This document shows positions 18,176-26,940 of a stretch of DNA of 64,000 nucleotides, one piece after another. Numbering within the stretch: the stretch's first letter is position 1; every line of letters begins with the position of its first letter. The translations under genes and the position numbers were made by a program. Source of the stretch: Larkinella insperata (GTDB lineage Bacteria > Bacteroidota > Bacteroidia > Cytophagales > Spirosomataceae); assembly GCF_026248825.1 (NCBI RefSeq), contig NZ_CP110973.1:5105501-5169500 (forward strand). Direction: 5' to 3'. Under the pieces are notes generated by a model. It made no database searches. It saw nothing but the letters and a program-made list of their open reading frames with translations, and had not been told where the DNA came from.

Positions 18176-18898
18176 ATGGCTGAACCCATCCGCTGCCTGA
18201 TTGTAGACGACGAACTAGCCGCCCACTACGTACTGGAAAACTACATTGGCCGCGTCGACCGGCTGGTGCTGGCCGGGCAGTGTTACAATGCGCTGGATGC
18301 CATCAACTTTCTGCACCGCGAGCCCGTCGACCTCCTGTTTCTGGACATCAACATGCCCGAACTGAGCGGTCTGGAACTGCTCGGCGCGCTGAGTCATATT
18401 CCGAAAACCATTCTGACAACGGCTTACACGGAGTTTGCGCTCCAGAGTTACGACTACGGCGTGACGGATTACCTGGTCAAACCCATTCAGTTTCCCCGGT
18501 TTCTGAAAGCCGTTGATAAGGTGCTGAACCTGGCGGCACCGGCCGGGGGCTTGGCTTCCGCTCCGACGGCAGGCCCCAAACCCCCATCCGATTCGATCGT
18601 GGTGAAGGTGGATGCCGAGTGGGTGCGCGTGCGGTTCGACGAACTGCTGTACGCCCAGAGTTGGGGCAATTACGTCAAGCTGTTTCTGCCGGGCCGGATG
18701 CTGCTGACCCCGCTGACCACCTCCGAGCTGGAAAGTCGCCTGCCCGCCGATCAGTTTATCCGCATCCACAAATCCTACATCATCGCGCTCAACAAAATCG
18801 AACGGCTGAGCGGCAACACGCTCTACATCGGCGAAACCGAACTGCCGGTGGGCATCACCTTCCGGCGCGAGCTGACCGAGCGGCTGCATCACTCCTGA
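18176..18898 (+). CDS. LytTR-family response regulator
   Basis: 240 residues. The receiver domain carries the acidic pair D11/D12, phosphoacceptor D57 in LFLDINMPE, and the lysine in YLVKPI. After a proline- and alanine-rich linker, the LytTR DNA-binding domain occupies about 140-238 (YAQSWGNYVKLFL, FIRIHKSYIIALNKI). LytTR proteins bind pairs of short direct repeats. The gene forms an operon with the LytS kinase and may act on the 171-base region shared with the RND operon, though I could not identify a certain pair of sites. Confidence 0.94.
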   Translation: MAEPIRCLIVDDELAAHYVLENYIGRVDRLVLAGQCYNALDAINFLHREPVDLLFLDINMPELSGLELLGALSHIPKTILTTAYTEFALQSYDYGVTDYLVKPIQFPRFLKAVDKVLNLAAPAGGLASAPTAGPKPPSDSIVVKVDAEWVRVRFDELLYAQSWGNYVKLFLPGRMLLTPLTTSELESRLPADQFIRIHKSYIIALNKIERLSGNTLYIGETELPVGITFRRELTERLHHS

Positions 18899-18909
18899 TT
18901 TATCCTTCG

Positions 18910-19551
18910 CTAAGGCGAAAGCCGTTCGATGACCCAGGCATCGTTTTCCTGGCGGTACAGCACCCGGTCGTGGAGTCGGCTGGGGCGCCCCTGCCAGAAC
19001 TCGACGCGGTCGGGCATGAGCCGGTAGCCACCCCAGTGCGGTGGGCGCGGAACGGGTTGGTTCGCAAACTGCTGTTCGAGTTCGCGCTGCCGTTGTTCGA
19101 GGTCCGCCCGGCTTTCAACTACCGAGCTTTGGTGCGACACCCAGGCGCCAATCTGGCTGCCCCGCGGACGGCTTTGGAAATAAGCGTCGGATTCTTCAGG
19201 GCTCACTTTTTCGATGGTGCCTTCAACGCGAATCTGCCGTTCCAGTTCCGGATAAAAAAAGGTTAATGAGGCAACGGGGTGAGCCGCCAGTTCGCCCCCT
19301 TTTCGGCTTTGGTAGTTGGTGAAAAAAGTAAAACCGTCTTCATCAACGCCTTTTACCAGCACAATCCGTCCGGAAGGGCGGCCATCCGACCCCACCGTTG
19401 CCAGGTGCATGGCGTTGGGTTCCAGCACGCCCGCACTCAGTGCTTCCGAAAACCAGCGCTGAAATTGAGCGAATGGACTAATTAAAACATCCGATGGGTC
19501 TAAACCGTTAAGGGTGTACTCTTTTCGTAGTTCGGCCAGTGGTGACAGCAT
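18910..19551 (-). CDS. pdxH: Pyridoxamine 5'-phosphate oxidase
   Basis: 213 residues from the ATG at 19551, the standard PdxH length; a 24-residue upstream extension has no family support. The FMN-binding split-barrel shows GRPSGRIVLVKGVDEDGFTF, NYQSRKG and the C-terminal dimerisation and PLP-contact part (RPPHWGGYRLMPDRVEFWQG, RLHDR). It oxidises PNP or PMP to pyridoxal 5'-phosphate. It is convergent with the LytTR gene (11-base gap) and divergent from the DUF349 gene across 95 bases. Confidence 0.96.
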   Translation of the reverse strand: MLSPLAELRKEYTLNGLDPSDVLISPFAQFQRWFSEALSAGVLEPNAMHLATVGSDGRPSGRIVLVKGVDEDGFTFFTNYQSRKGGELAAHPVASLTFFYPELERQIRVEGTIEKVSPEESDAYFQSRPRGSQIGAWVSHQSSVVESRADLEQRQRELEQQFANQPVPRPPHWGGYRLMPDRVEFWQGRPSRLHDRVLYRQENDAWVIERLSP

Positions 19552-19612
19552 AAGTGGATGGTTTCGAACTGTTGGGGAAATTAGCAAGGGGATAATAATC
19601 CGCTTTTTTTCG

Positions 19613-19620
19613 TATTTTTG
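19613..19620 (+). promoter_or_regulatory. Putative -7 element of the DUF349 gene
   Basis: TATTTTTG fits TAnnTTTG and ends 26 bases before the ATG. No TTG is found 19-21 bases upstream, so only half of the promoter is supported. Confidence 0.35.
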
Positions 19621-19646
19621 CAAAAGTAACGATTCCCAAAAATCGT

Positions 19647-21881
19647 ATGGCTAGCGAAGAGCAAGAAATAACTGAACGTAAGGACCAGAATCCGACACCT
19701 TCTCCGGAAGTAAAACCGGATACTGAGCCGACTGATGCGGTTGACTCAACCGAAGAAACGACAGGTCAGGCTGAAGAAGAACCCACCGTCCAACCGGCTG
19801 AAGCCGTTGAAGCGGCTGCTGAACCGGAGCAGACGGATGAACCGGCCGGTACGGTAAATGCCGAACCGGAACCGGGTGGAACGGCAACCGGGGAGGAACC
19901 CACCAAAACCGTTGATACGGAACCGTCGGCGGAGGCCGAAGCGACGTCCGATCAATCGTCGTCGGAGGAAGAAACCACGCAGGAACCCTCGGCCCGGATG
20001 GAGACGGCTCCGTCGGAACCGGGTGCCGAACCCGCACCTGAACCATCGGTTGACCTGGAAATGCATCAGGATCCATCGGATGCAGCCGAGGCTGAGCTGG
20101 ATGAAACAGCCCCGTCGGTGGATTATAGTCAGTATACCAAAGCCGAAATGGTTGGTGTGCTCGAAAAACAGCTGGCTTCGCTCAAAAGCGAGACGGTTTC
20201 CCCCGGAGATTATCGCCGGGCCGACGAGGTGCTGAAGGAAATCCGTCCGTTATTCGACCAGTCGAAAGCCGCCGACCGAACGACCGCCCTGCAACGCTAC
20301 GTTCAGGAAACAGGTTCAGACGAAGGTTTTGACTACCGGCAGGATGACGTAGTGGGTCGGTTCGAGAGTCTGTATAAGCAGATTAAGGACCAGAAAAATC
20401 AGTACTTCCAGCAACTGGAGAAAGCCAAAGACAACAATTTTAATATTAAAACCGACCTGTTGCGCCGGCTGCGCGAGCTGGTGGAAGCCGACGAAAACAA
20501 CGCCGGTGATCCGAAGACCAGCTGGAGCGGCTTCAAGCAGATTCAGGACGAATGGAAGGCGGCCGGAAACGTTTCCTCGCCCCATAACGCCACGCTCTGG
20601 GCTACGTACCATGCGCTGGTTGATCGGTATTACAGCAACCGCAATATTTACTTTGAATTAAAAGAACTCGATCGGAAAAGAAATCAGACGCTGAAAACCG
20701 AACTCTGTGAGAAGGTCGAAGCCCTGGTTCAGGCGAATGAAGGCAACCCGGTAACGAAAGCCGTTATCGACGAAGCCAACGCCCTCTTCGAGGAATATAA
20801 ACACATTGGCCCGGCTCCCAAAGCGGAGCAGGAGGTTTTGTGGCAACGGTTCAAAAAGTCGCTTGATACGTTGTACGACCGTCGGCGCGGCCAGAACGAG
20901 GAAATCCGGCGGGAAGGAGCTCAGTTGTACGAAGAAAAATCGAAACTGTACGAAGAGCTGGTTCCGTTTACGTCATTCACCTCGAACAGCATCAACGACT
21001 GGAACGAAAAGACCCGCGAGGTCATGACGATCCAGGATCGCTGGAACGCCATTCGCGGACCCATGCCGCGGGAGGAAGGCAAAGACCTGAGCAAGAAGTT
21101 CTGGGCCGCCCTGAAGCAGTTTTTCCACCATAAAGGCGAGTTCTTCAAGCAACTGGAAAGCAAACGGGAGCAAAACCTGAAAGCCAAAACCCGCCTGTGC
21201 GAGGATGTGGAAGCCATTCTGGAGTCGGGTGAAGAGTCGGCGGAAGCAACCCAGAAAGTCATTGAGCTGCAACGGCAGTGGAAAACCATCGGTCAGGTTC
21301 CGGAGAAGTTCAAAGATTCGATCTTTGAGCGTTTTAAAGCGGCCTGCGACGGTTTCTTCAATAAAAAACGTTCGCGTAACCAGGCAGTTGAAAAAGAATT
21401 TGAGGAAAATCTGGCGAACAAAATCGCCCTCTGCGAACGCATTGAAGCCGCGGCAACCAGCCAGAACGCAGACCTGACCCAGTTGAACGAGTTTAAAAAA
21501 GAATGGTCGCAGATCGGGTATGTGCCGAAGAAAGACATGCAGTCGATTCAGAAGCGCTACATCAATGCCGTCAATTCATTTGTTGGCGCCAGCGGTAAAA
21601 TCTCATCCCGTGACAAAGAACGGCTGACGCTGGAAAACGAAGCCGAGCTGATTCGGGAAACGGGTTCGTCGCGCGATCTGTACAAAAAAGAAGGCGATAT
21701 TCGCCGGCGGATGACGACGCTGGAAAACGATATCGCAGTGTATAACAACAACATCGAGTTCTTCAGTCGGTCGAAAGGCGCGGACAAACTGCGGGCGGAT
21801 ATTGACAAGAAAATTCAGGCTGCCCAGAAGCAACTGGAGGATCTTAAACACCAGCTCAAGGTCATTCGGGAGGCTCAGTAA
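19647..21881 (+). CDS. DUF349 repeat protein with acidic disordered N-terminus
   Basis: 744 residues. The first 160 or so are Glu/Pro/Thr/Ala-rich, highly acidic and almost certainly disordered. The rest is helical and carries at least five DUF349 units, each marked by a tryptophan near the middle (EWKAAG, WQRFKKSLD, WNAIRGP, RQWKTIG, EWSQIGYVPKK). The C-terminal 80 residues are a coiled coil. DUF349 proteins are widespread in Bacteroidota and Actinobacteria, and their role is not settled. The gene is followed directly by tRNA-Thr, which has its own promoter. Confidence 0.88.
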   Translation: MASEEQEITERKDQNPTPSPEVKPDTEPTDAVDSTEETTGQAEEEPTVQPAEAVEAAAEPEQTDEPAGTVNAEPEPGGTATGEEPTKTVDTEPSAEAEATSDQSSSEEETTQEPSARMETAPSEPGAEPAPEPSVDLEMHQDPSDAAEAELDETAPSVDYSQYTKAEMVGVLEKQLASLKSETVSPGDYRRADEVLKEIRPLFDQSKAADRTTALQRYVQETGSDEGFDYRQDDVVGRFESLYKQIKDQKNQYFQQLEKAKDNNFNIKTDLLRRLRELVEADENNAGDPKTSWSGFKQIQDEWKAAGNVSSPHNATLWATYHALVDRYYSNRNIYFELKELDRKRNQTLKTELCEKVEALVQANEGNPVTKAVIDEANALFEEYKHIGPAPKAEQEVLWQRFKKSLDTLYDRRRGQNEEIRREGAQLYEEKSKLYEELVPFTSFTSNSINDWNEKTREVMTIQDRWNAIRGPMPREEGKDLSKKFWAALKQFFHHKGEFFKQLESKREQNLKAKTRLCEDVEAILESGEESAEATQKVIELQRQWKTIGQVPEKFKDSIFERFKAACDGFFNKKRSRNQAVEKEFEENLANKIALCERIEAAATSQNADLTQLNEFKKEWSQIGYVPKKDMQSIQKRYINAVNSFVGASGKISSRDKERLTLENEAELIRETGSSRDLYKKEGDIRRRMTTLENDIAVYNNNIEFFSRSKGADKLRADIDKKIQAAQKQLEDLKHQLKVIREAQ

Positions 21882-21921
21882 GAAATATATACGGCTTTTC
21901 GGAAAAATAAACCCGGCTTTA

Positions 21922-21952
21922 TTTGACAGAAAGGGCAAAAACACTACCTTTG
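21922..21952 (+). promoter_or_regulatory. tRNA-Thr promoter (TTTG-N19-TACCTTTG)
   Basis: TTTG at 21922-21925 and TACCTTTG at 21945-21952 are separated by 19 bases. This is an exact match to the Bacteroidota housekeeping promoter, and the best in the window. The tRNA begins 29 bases after the -7 element. Confidence 0.8.
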
Positions 21953-21981
21953 CACCAGGTTTACAAAAAGCCAAACGGATT

Positions 21982-22054
<73 letters not shown>

Positions 22055-22060
22055 CATTTA

Positions 22061-22100
22061 AAAGCACTTACGAAATTTCGTAAGTGCTTTTTGTTTTTTA
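22061..22100 (+). terminator. Rho-independent terminator after tRNA-Thr
   Basis: 22061-22090 is a perfect palindrome (15-base arms meeting at AAATTT), directly followed by a run of T broken by one G. It starts six bases after the tRNA. Confidence 0.9.
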
Positions 22101-23204
22101 GCTCCGGGAGCGCATTTCTCATGCCAGAGATCTGCCTTTCTGCAATAAATTACCCGTCTTCTCGAATCGTTTCTGAACGATAAAACCAAAAGTCGCAGGC
22201 CATATGATAAAAGGGACATAGGCTCCTGCCTTATTTTTGGAATGAATTTTGCGCTAAAACGAGTGGACGTGGCCCTAGTGGCCCATTTCGCCCAGGGAGC
22301 AAGCGTCCGGCATCCCGTTTTTCTCTAGTCCTAATTTTGTCGGGTTTATAAGCAATGGAGGCTCACTAGCCAGCGCCGTGCGGAAAGCGGCTACTTGAAG
22401 GGCATTATAGTTTTTTTTGCTGGCCTGGTAACATTAAGTGAACGTCCTTAGATGTAGCTACTTTCGGGTAGTTCGGGGGTTAAGACAAAATACTCATCTG
22501 AAAGTAGCCAGCAAAGAATATTTATGCCTACGTTGCTTCGTCAAGATTTCTTCGATAACTTTCGCAAGTGAAACGCCCGGTATTTACGGCCGAACGAAAA
22601 GATTCACCTGCTGAACAGAAGGATTCACTGAATGAAACAGGTACCCTCTGTCCGACAAATGTTAGTTATAATTAGGTAGTACTCACACGGATAGATTTAT
22701 ATAAAAAGGGGCTGCGGGAGTGGATGGGATGTTAAAATCGTTTTATGCCCCGTAGTCCGTAAAATTGCTTAATGAAGTATCGGGTGCGTGTGGATGTGCT
22801 GGAGTGCGTTAAATCTGCGTGGACCACGACCGAAATCGCTTCTTGAACAATTAACAAACTTATGCAGGCCATCTTGTACAAGCCTAAAACCAGTTGCCAA
22901 GTAGTCAATACTCGCTCTAACACCCGCCGTTGGCGGTCAGCGCTGGTCATTCAGCGGTTTGATAATCAGGTATATAAACGTGTTTTGTTGTCTCGTTAGC
23001 CCAGCGGTTGGAGTCCTCCGATTTCAAACCGTTCGGGTCTTTGTATATTACAAATCAGAGATTGCAAACTGGCAGCAAAATATTGATTCAATACAGTTAA
23101 CTTTAAACAACGTTAATGAAAGATTTAGTAACCGTGCACAGTTTTCGTTTTTAGCCTACCTGTCCTACTTTTAATCAGGTTCTTACTCTAACCAAAACTA
23201 AAAT
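22101..23204 (+). other. 1.1-kb stretch without a recognisable gene
   Basis: Both strands were read. The open frames present (about 70 residues each, near 22732-22950 minus and 22959-23174 plus) show no known motif and no start signals. A short dispersed pair GCTACTTTC/GAAAGTAGC lies near 22450-22510. The stretch sits between the tRNA terminator and the GTPase genes and is poorer in GC than its surroundings. It could be decayed sequence next to an insertion site or a long regulatory leader. No repeat of the tRNA 3' end was seen by eye. Confidence 0.5.
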
Positions 23205-25409
23205 ATGACCTCATCTTTTACCCGGGAACAGCAAATCAACTCGATCATTGGAAAACGACAGGCTTTAGCGAAAAAGTTAAGTTACATCAGACAGCAACTG
23301 ATTTCTTTGAATACGGCCATCGATCAGATGGAGCAGCGACGCGAAGAAATCTTTAACTCAACCAATAATGAAACCGTTCGCTTTCGCTTATTAAGCATTG
23401 AGCTGGACCGGCTTCGGCAGAGCATCCTCACGGAAGAGCAGAACATTACCCGGTATCATTCCCGGTTTGCCCGTAAAACGCTTAACATCGGCGTGGTGGG
23501 GCTGGCCCGGCAGGGAAAGAGCCGCTTGCTCCACAGCCTGTCTGGATTAGATAGCAACGCCATTCCCGCTGGTCCTTTCGGCCATTGTACGGGCGCGCGC
23601 AGTACCATCGTGCACAATCCGGCCCTGGACCCACGTGGAGAAATCTACTTTTATACAAAAGACGAATTCGTCCGGAACGTCATTGCTCCCTATTACAGCG
23701 AATTGCTGGATTCATCGCCCCCCCCGGCGACCCTGGAAGAATTTGAAAGCCGGCCCCTGCCAACCCTGCCGATTGAGAAGCAGCAAAGCGTGAGCGCCCG
23801 GGTGAAATACGCCCAGCTGGAGTTGTATAAAAACCACCTGGCCGACTACAAACCGCTGCTTTCGCTGACGTCTCCGAAATACGTGCCGATTGATACGGTG
23901 CGGGAGTACATCGCGCAGGATGATGCTGCCGGGCAACGGGTCTTTTATAACTACCTGGCCGTGCGGGAAGCACGCGTCATTTGCGCCTTTCCGCACGAAA
24001 ACGTAGGCGATATTGCCTTCATCGACATGCCCGGGCTGGGCGATACGGGACTGGTGGCGGAAAACTGGCTGCTCAGCGCCCTGAGCAACGACGTCGACAT
24101 CGTTCTGTTTGTCAAGAAACCGTCCGGGCTGGGTGAGGTCTGGAAGCCCCAGGAGATCGACCTGTACGACACCACGCGGGGCGTCTTGCCCGAATTGCCG
24201 CTGGAAATGTGGTCGTTCCTGGTCATGAACCATGTCCGTTCCTCGTCACCAAATGAAGATAACCTGCGGAATTGCGAACGACTGCTGGGTGAAAAGGCCG
24301 AGCAGCTCAAGTTTGCCGGTTCGGTTATCGCCGACTGTTCCAATCCCGACGAAGTAAAAGAACTCGTGCTCCAGAAAGTACTGGATTACCTGACGCAGAA
24401 CATCGAGCGAATCGACTACCTGTACGTCAATTCGCTGTACGACCGGTTGAAGGGGCTGCAAAATCAGGTGAAATCCGAGATGCAGAAGGCCAAAGAGGCT
24501 CTCGGCACGGTTTCGGAATCGACCCCTTTTAACTTCAACAGCTTCAACCGCCTGTTCAGAGATGTGATCAAGCGGGTGTACAGCGGTTTTGAGCAGTTAA
24601 CAAAAGAATTACGCGACCAGCGCGAAATTCCCGACGCGTCGTTCCAGGAGTACGTTTCCCGCTCGCAGGAAAATGCGTACGCGGATTCGGGCATTCCCAG
24701 CATCGAAGAGATTGAAGACACCCGGAACCTGCTGGGTGGCTATAAATCCGCCTGTGAGTATTACCTGAACTACAACCGAACCCACCTGACCCAGCACTTT
24801 GAGAGCCTGGAAGAGGGATTGAGCCGTTCGGTGGAGTCGGTGAAGGTCCAGTTGGCGGAAGTATTGCGGAATGCCTACCAGGGGCGACTGAATCACCTGA
24901 GTTCCAACATCGGGACCTCGTTCCTGCGGGATGTAACGACCCAGTTGGGCGATCAGTACCCGGCTTTGCATCCCGCCTTCGAAATGCTGATTGATTTTAA
25001 ACTTTCGTATCAGGGCTTTTTCTATTACCGACTTCGCCGGCACCTCGATTACCTGACACCCGACACCGGGATGGCGGAACTCAGCGTTAAGCCGACCGCC
25101 AAAGAAATTCAGGATCTGCTGATTGCGATGCACAAAATCGTACTGGAAAACCTGAAGGATGAATTACTGTACTGGCCGATTGAGATCAATCACGCCATTT
25201 TCGCCATGATCGAACAATTTGTCGATAAAGTGTTGCGCTCTGAAAATGCACTGGATGAGTGGCAATCTTTCTACATAGAAAACCGGGCAAAGGTTTGGCC
25301 AGAAAACTTCCAGGAGCTATCTGTTAATAATGGGTTAAGATGGCAATGGCTAGAAATCACTGAGCGAGTGAGTACCGTAAACAAATCCATTTTAACATTC
25401 GAAAGTTAA
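23205..25409 (+). CDS. Dynamin-like large GTPase
   Basis: 734 residues. Residues 8-90 are a predicted coiled coil. The G domain has G1 GLARQGKSR (99-107), a possible G2 threonine in GARSTI, and G3 DMPGLGDT (274-281). The usual G4 NKxD is replaced by something like MNHVRS near 341-346. A long insertion (about 140-260) separates G2 and G3. The C-terminal 350 residues are helical, with no clear transmembrane helix. Length and layout fit bacterial dynamin-like or other large conflict-type GTPases, but assignment to a named family is uncertain. It ends four bases before the next GTPase gene, implying co-translation. Confidence 0.75.
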   Translation: MTSSFTREQQINSIIGKRQALAKKLSYIRQQLISLNTAIDQMEQRREEIFNSTNNETVRFRLLSIELDRLRQSILTEEQNITRYHSRFARKTLNIGVVGLARQGKSRLLHSLSGLDSNAIPAGPFGHCTGARSTIVHNPALDPRGEIYFYTKDEFVRNVIAPYYSELLDSSPPPATLEEFESRPLPTLPIEKQQSVSARVKYAQLELYKNHLADYKPLLSLTSPKYVPIDTVREYIAQDDAAGQRVFYNYLAVREARVICAFPHENVGDIAFIDMPGLGDTGLVAENWLLSALSNDVDIVLFVKKPSGLGEVWKPQEIDLYDTTRGVLPELPLEMWSFLVMNHVRSSSPNEDNLRNCERLLGEKAEQLKFAGSVIADCSNPDEVKELVLQKVLDYLTQNIERIDYLYVNSLYDRLKGLQNQVKSEMQKAKEALGTVSESTPFNFNSFNRLFRDVIKRVYSGFEQLTKELRDQREIPDASFQEYVSRSQENAYADSGIPSIEEIEDTRNLLGGYKSACEYYLNYNRTHLTQHFESLEEGLSRSVESVKVQLAEVLRNAYQGRLNHLSSNIGTSFLRDVTTQLGDQYPALHPAFEMLIDFKLSYQGFFYYRLRRHLDYLTPDTGMAELSVKPTAKEIQDLLIAMHKIVLENLKDELLYWPIEINHAIFAMIEQFVDKVLRSENALDEWQSFYIENRAKVWPENFQELSVNNGLRWQWLEITERVSTVNKSILTFES

Positions 25410-25413
25410 GATT

Positions 25414-26580
25414 ATGCTTACAGAATTTAATATCACCGTACTTGGATCAGCGCGCGCCGGTAAGACTAGTCTGCTTTCATCGATATACAACCAGTTTTCG
25501 GAGGTTATCGGAGAAGACAATGACCTCGAGATCAAGCCAGTAGCTGAGGCCGATTCGCAGTTGGAAAAGCAGGTCGGCGATTTGCAGAGCGCCTTTAGCA
25601 GCGCTACGCAAATGCCGCTGAATAATGCGGATGTCGTTCCGGCCACCACCATCGTTGGTGAAAAAAGCATCACCAAGATTGAATACGACTATAACTTCGG
25701 GCGGAAAAATAGCAAATACCGGAACGGTTCGAACAAAAACGGCCTGCCTGATCTGAAGCAGCTTTTCAACCTGGGGCAGAAGAATAAAAAGCCGAAAGTA
25801 GTTCTGGGCAAGAATGGTTCAACGGACATCGGTTACCGGTTCAACCTGGGTCAGAAAAACAAAAAGCCAAAAGTTCAGCTGGTTCTCCGGGATTATCCCG
25901 GAGAGCAGATCCTGGACAACTCCAAAGAGGTGATCTACCGCATCCGCGAATGCGCCGTCACCATGATTACCATCGACACCCCGGCCCTGATGGTGGAAGG
26001 GGAGCGTTCGCTATCCTGGGCGTTTCACAAAGACCGCAACCTGCTCGAAAAAGGAAAAAACAGCAGCAGTATGCAGGCTATTTTTCAGGAAGCCTACAAA
26101 GGGCTGAAAGAGAAAAAACTGGTTATTCTGGTGCCGGTCAAGTGCGAGAAATGGATGAAAGATTCCGCATCGGCCAACCAGTTGCTGGATCGGATCAAAA
26201 CCGGCTATAAAAGCCTGCTCGACCTGTTCGCCAGCGAGGAGATGCAGGACAACGTAGCCGTGGTGGTGACCCCGGTTGAGACAATGGGCAACGTGGTTTA
26301 TGCGTACATGGACAAGTCGGACAGCTATTCTCCGCAGTTTATGAAACGCGGTATTGCGGCCAAGTTCGACCCCCGGTATTGCGATCAGCCCCTGCGGTAT
26401 ATCCTGCGTTTTGTGCTCAAACGGTTTCTGGAAAGTCCGGGCTTCTGGTTTGAATGGTTTGGAAACGACAAGCCTTTCCTGAACGCCATTGATGACTTCT
26501 CCCGGGGCTGTAAATCCGATCCATCCCTGGGCATTCAAACCAACGGGTTTACCATTATTCAGGGCGGCCAGTTGCTATAA
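25414..26580 (+). CDS. GTPase-like protein, double-GTPase (DO-GTPase2-like) type
   Basis: 388 residues. G1 is GSARAGKTS (11-19) and G3 is DYPGE (160-164). A later VPVKCEKW (near 238-245) stands where the NKxD motif would be. Aspects resemble the DO-GTPase families that Aravind and co-workers described in NTP-driven conflict systems, where two GTPases are encoded together; this placement is from memory of motifs and is not certain. Three units of 25 residues start at N94, N119 and N144, just before G3. The upstream dynamin-like gene is four bases away, so the two proteins probably act together. Confidence 0.7.
   Translation: MLTEFNITVLGSARAGKTSLLSSIYNQFSEVIGEDNDLEIKPVAEADSQLEKQVGDLQSAFSSATQMPLNNADVVPATTIVGEKSITKIEYDYNFGRKNSKYRNGSNKNGLPDLKQLFNLGQKNKKPKVVLGKNGSTDIGYRFNLGQKNKKPKVQLVLRDYPGEQILDNSKEVIYRIRECAVTMITIDTPALMVEGERSLSWAFHKDRNLLEKGKNSSSMQAIFQEAYKGLKEKKLVILVPVKCEKWMKDSASANQLLDRIKTGYKSLLDLFASEEMQDNVAVVVTPVETMGNVVYAYMDKSDSYSPQFMKRGIAAKFDPRYCDQPLRYILRFVLKRFLESPGFWFEWFGNDKPFLNAIDDFSRGCKSDPSLGIQTNGFTIIQGGQLL
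25693..25878 (+). repeat. 75-bp in-frame tandem repeat (about 2.5 units)
   Basis: Units start at 25693, 25768 and 25843. Units two and three share FNLGQKNKKPKV with about five or six mostly synonymous base changes in 36. Unit one is more diverged but keeps NFGRKN, KNG, D and F at the same positions. The repeat lengthens a loop in the GTPase-like protein. Confidence 0.8.
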
Positions 26581-26940
26581 AACCGTGCCGTTTTCCAGTT
26601 GAATTCAAAAGTAAATATGAGTTAACCTTATACGCTGTCTGGACTGAAAAGAGGTAATCGACACGTTTATAGCTGCCCGCATTGAAAGCCGAATCGGTGC
26701 TATATACTTCACAAAGCTGCGGGTAATCCCGGAAACTATAGTTTCTCTTTTCAGACCATATCGATTGAAATAGAATAAGAAACCGACGCGCCAAAGTTTC
26801 TGTCCGGCTTCGCTGTACCCGGGGAATATCCTAGTTTGCCTGACCTGCAACAAGTTGAAGATATCTTCGCTATATTGATTCGTTTTTCTGCCGCTTACGC
26901 CAACTGCTTATCAATTTTCTACGAAGGAGGGGTCATCTAC
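26581..26940 (+). promoter_or_regulatory. Upstream region of mreB with strong Shine-Dalgarno
   Basis: No gene is recognised in these 360 bases. AAGGAGG at 26924-26930 stands ten bases before the ATG at 26941. It is the strongest ribosome binding site seen in the window and sets the mreB start, in a genome where most genes lack one. Confidence 0.6.

Noticed and set aside
22985..23045. tRNA-like run (TTAGCCCAGCGGTTGGAG)
   Set aside because: No paired acceptor, anticodon or T-arm could be formed around it.
22732..23174. Two frames of about 70 codons in the gap after tRNA-Thr
   Set aside because: No known motif and no ribosome binding site; they look like chance frames. A decayed transposase was considered but no DDE or HTH pattern was found.
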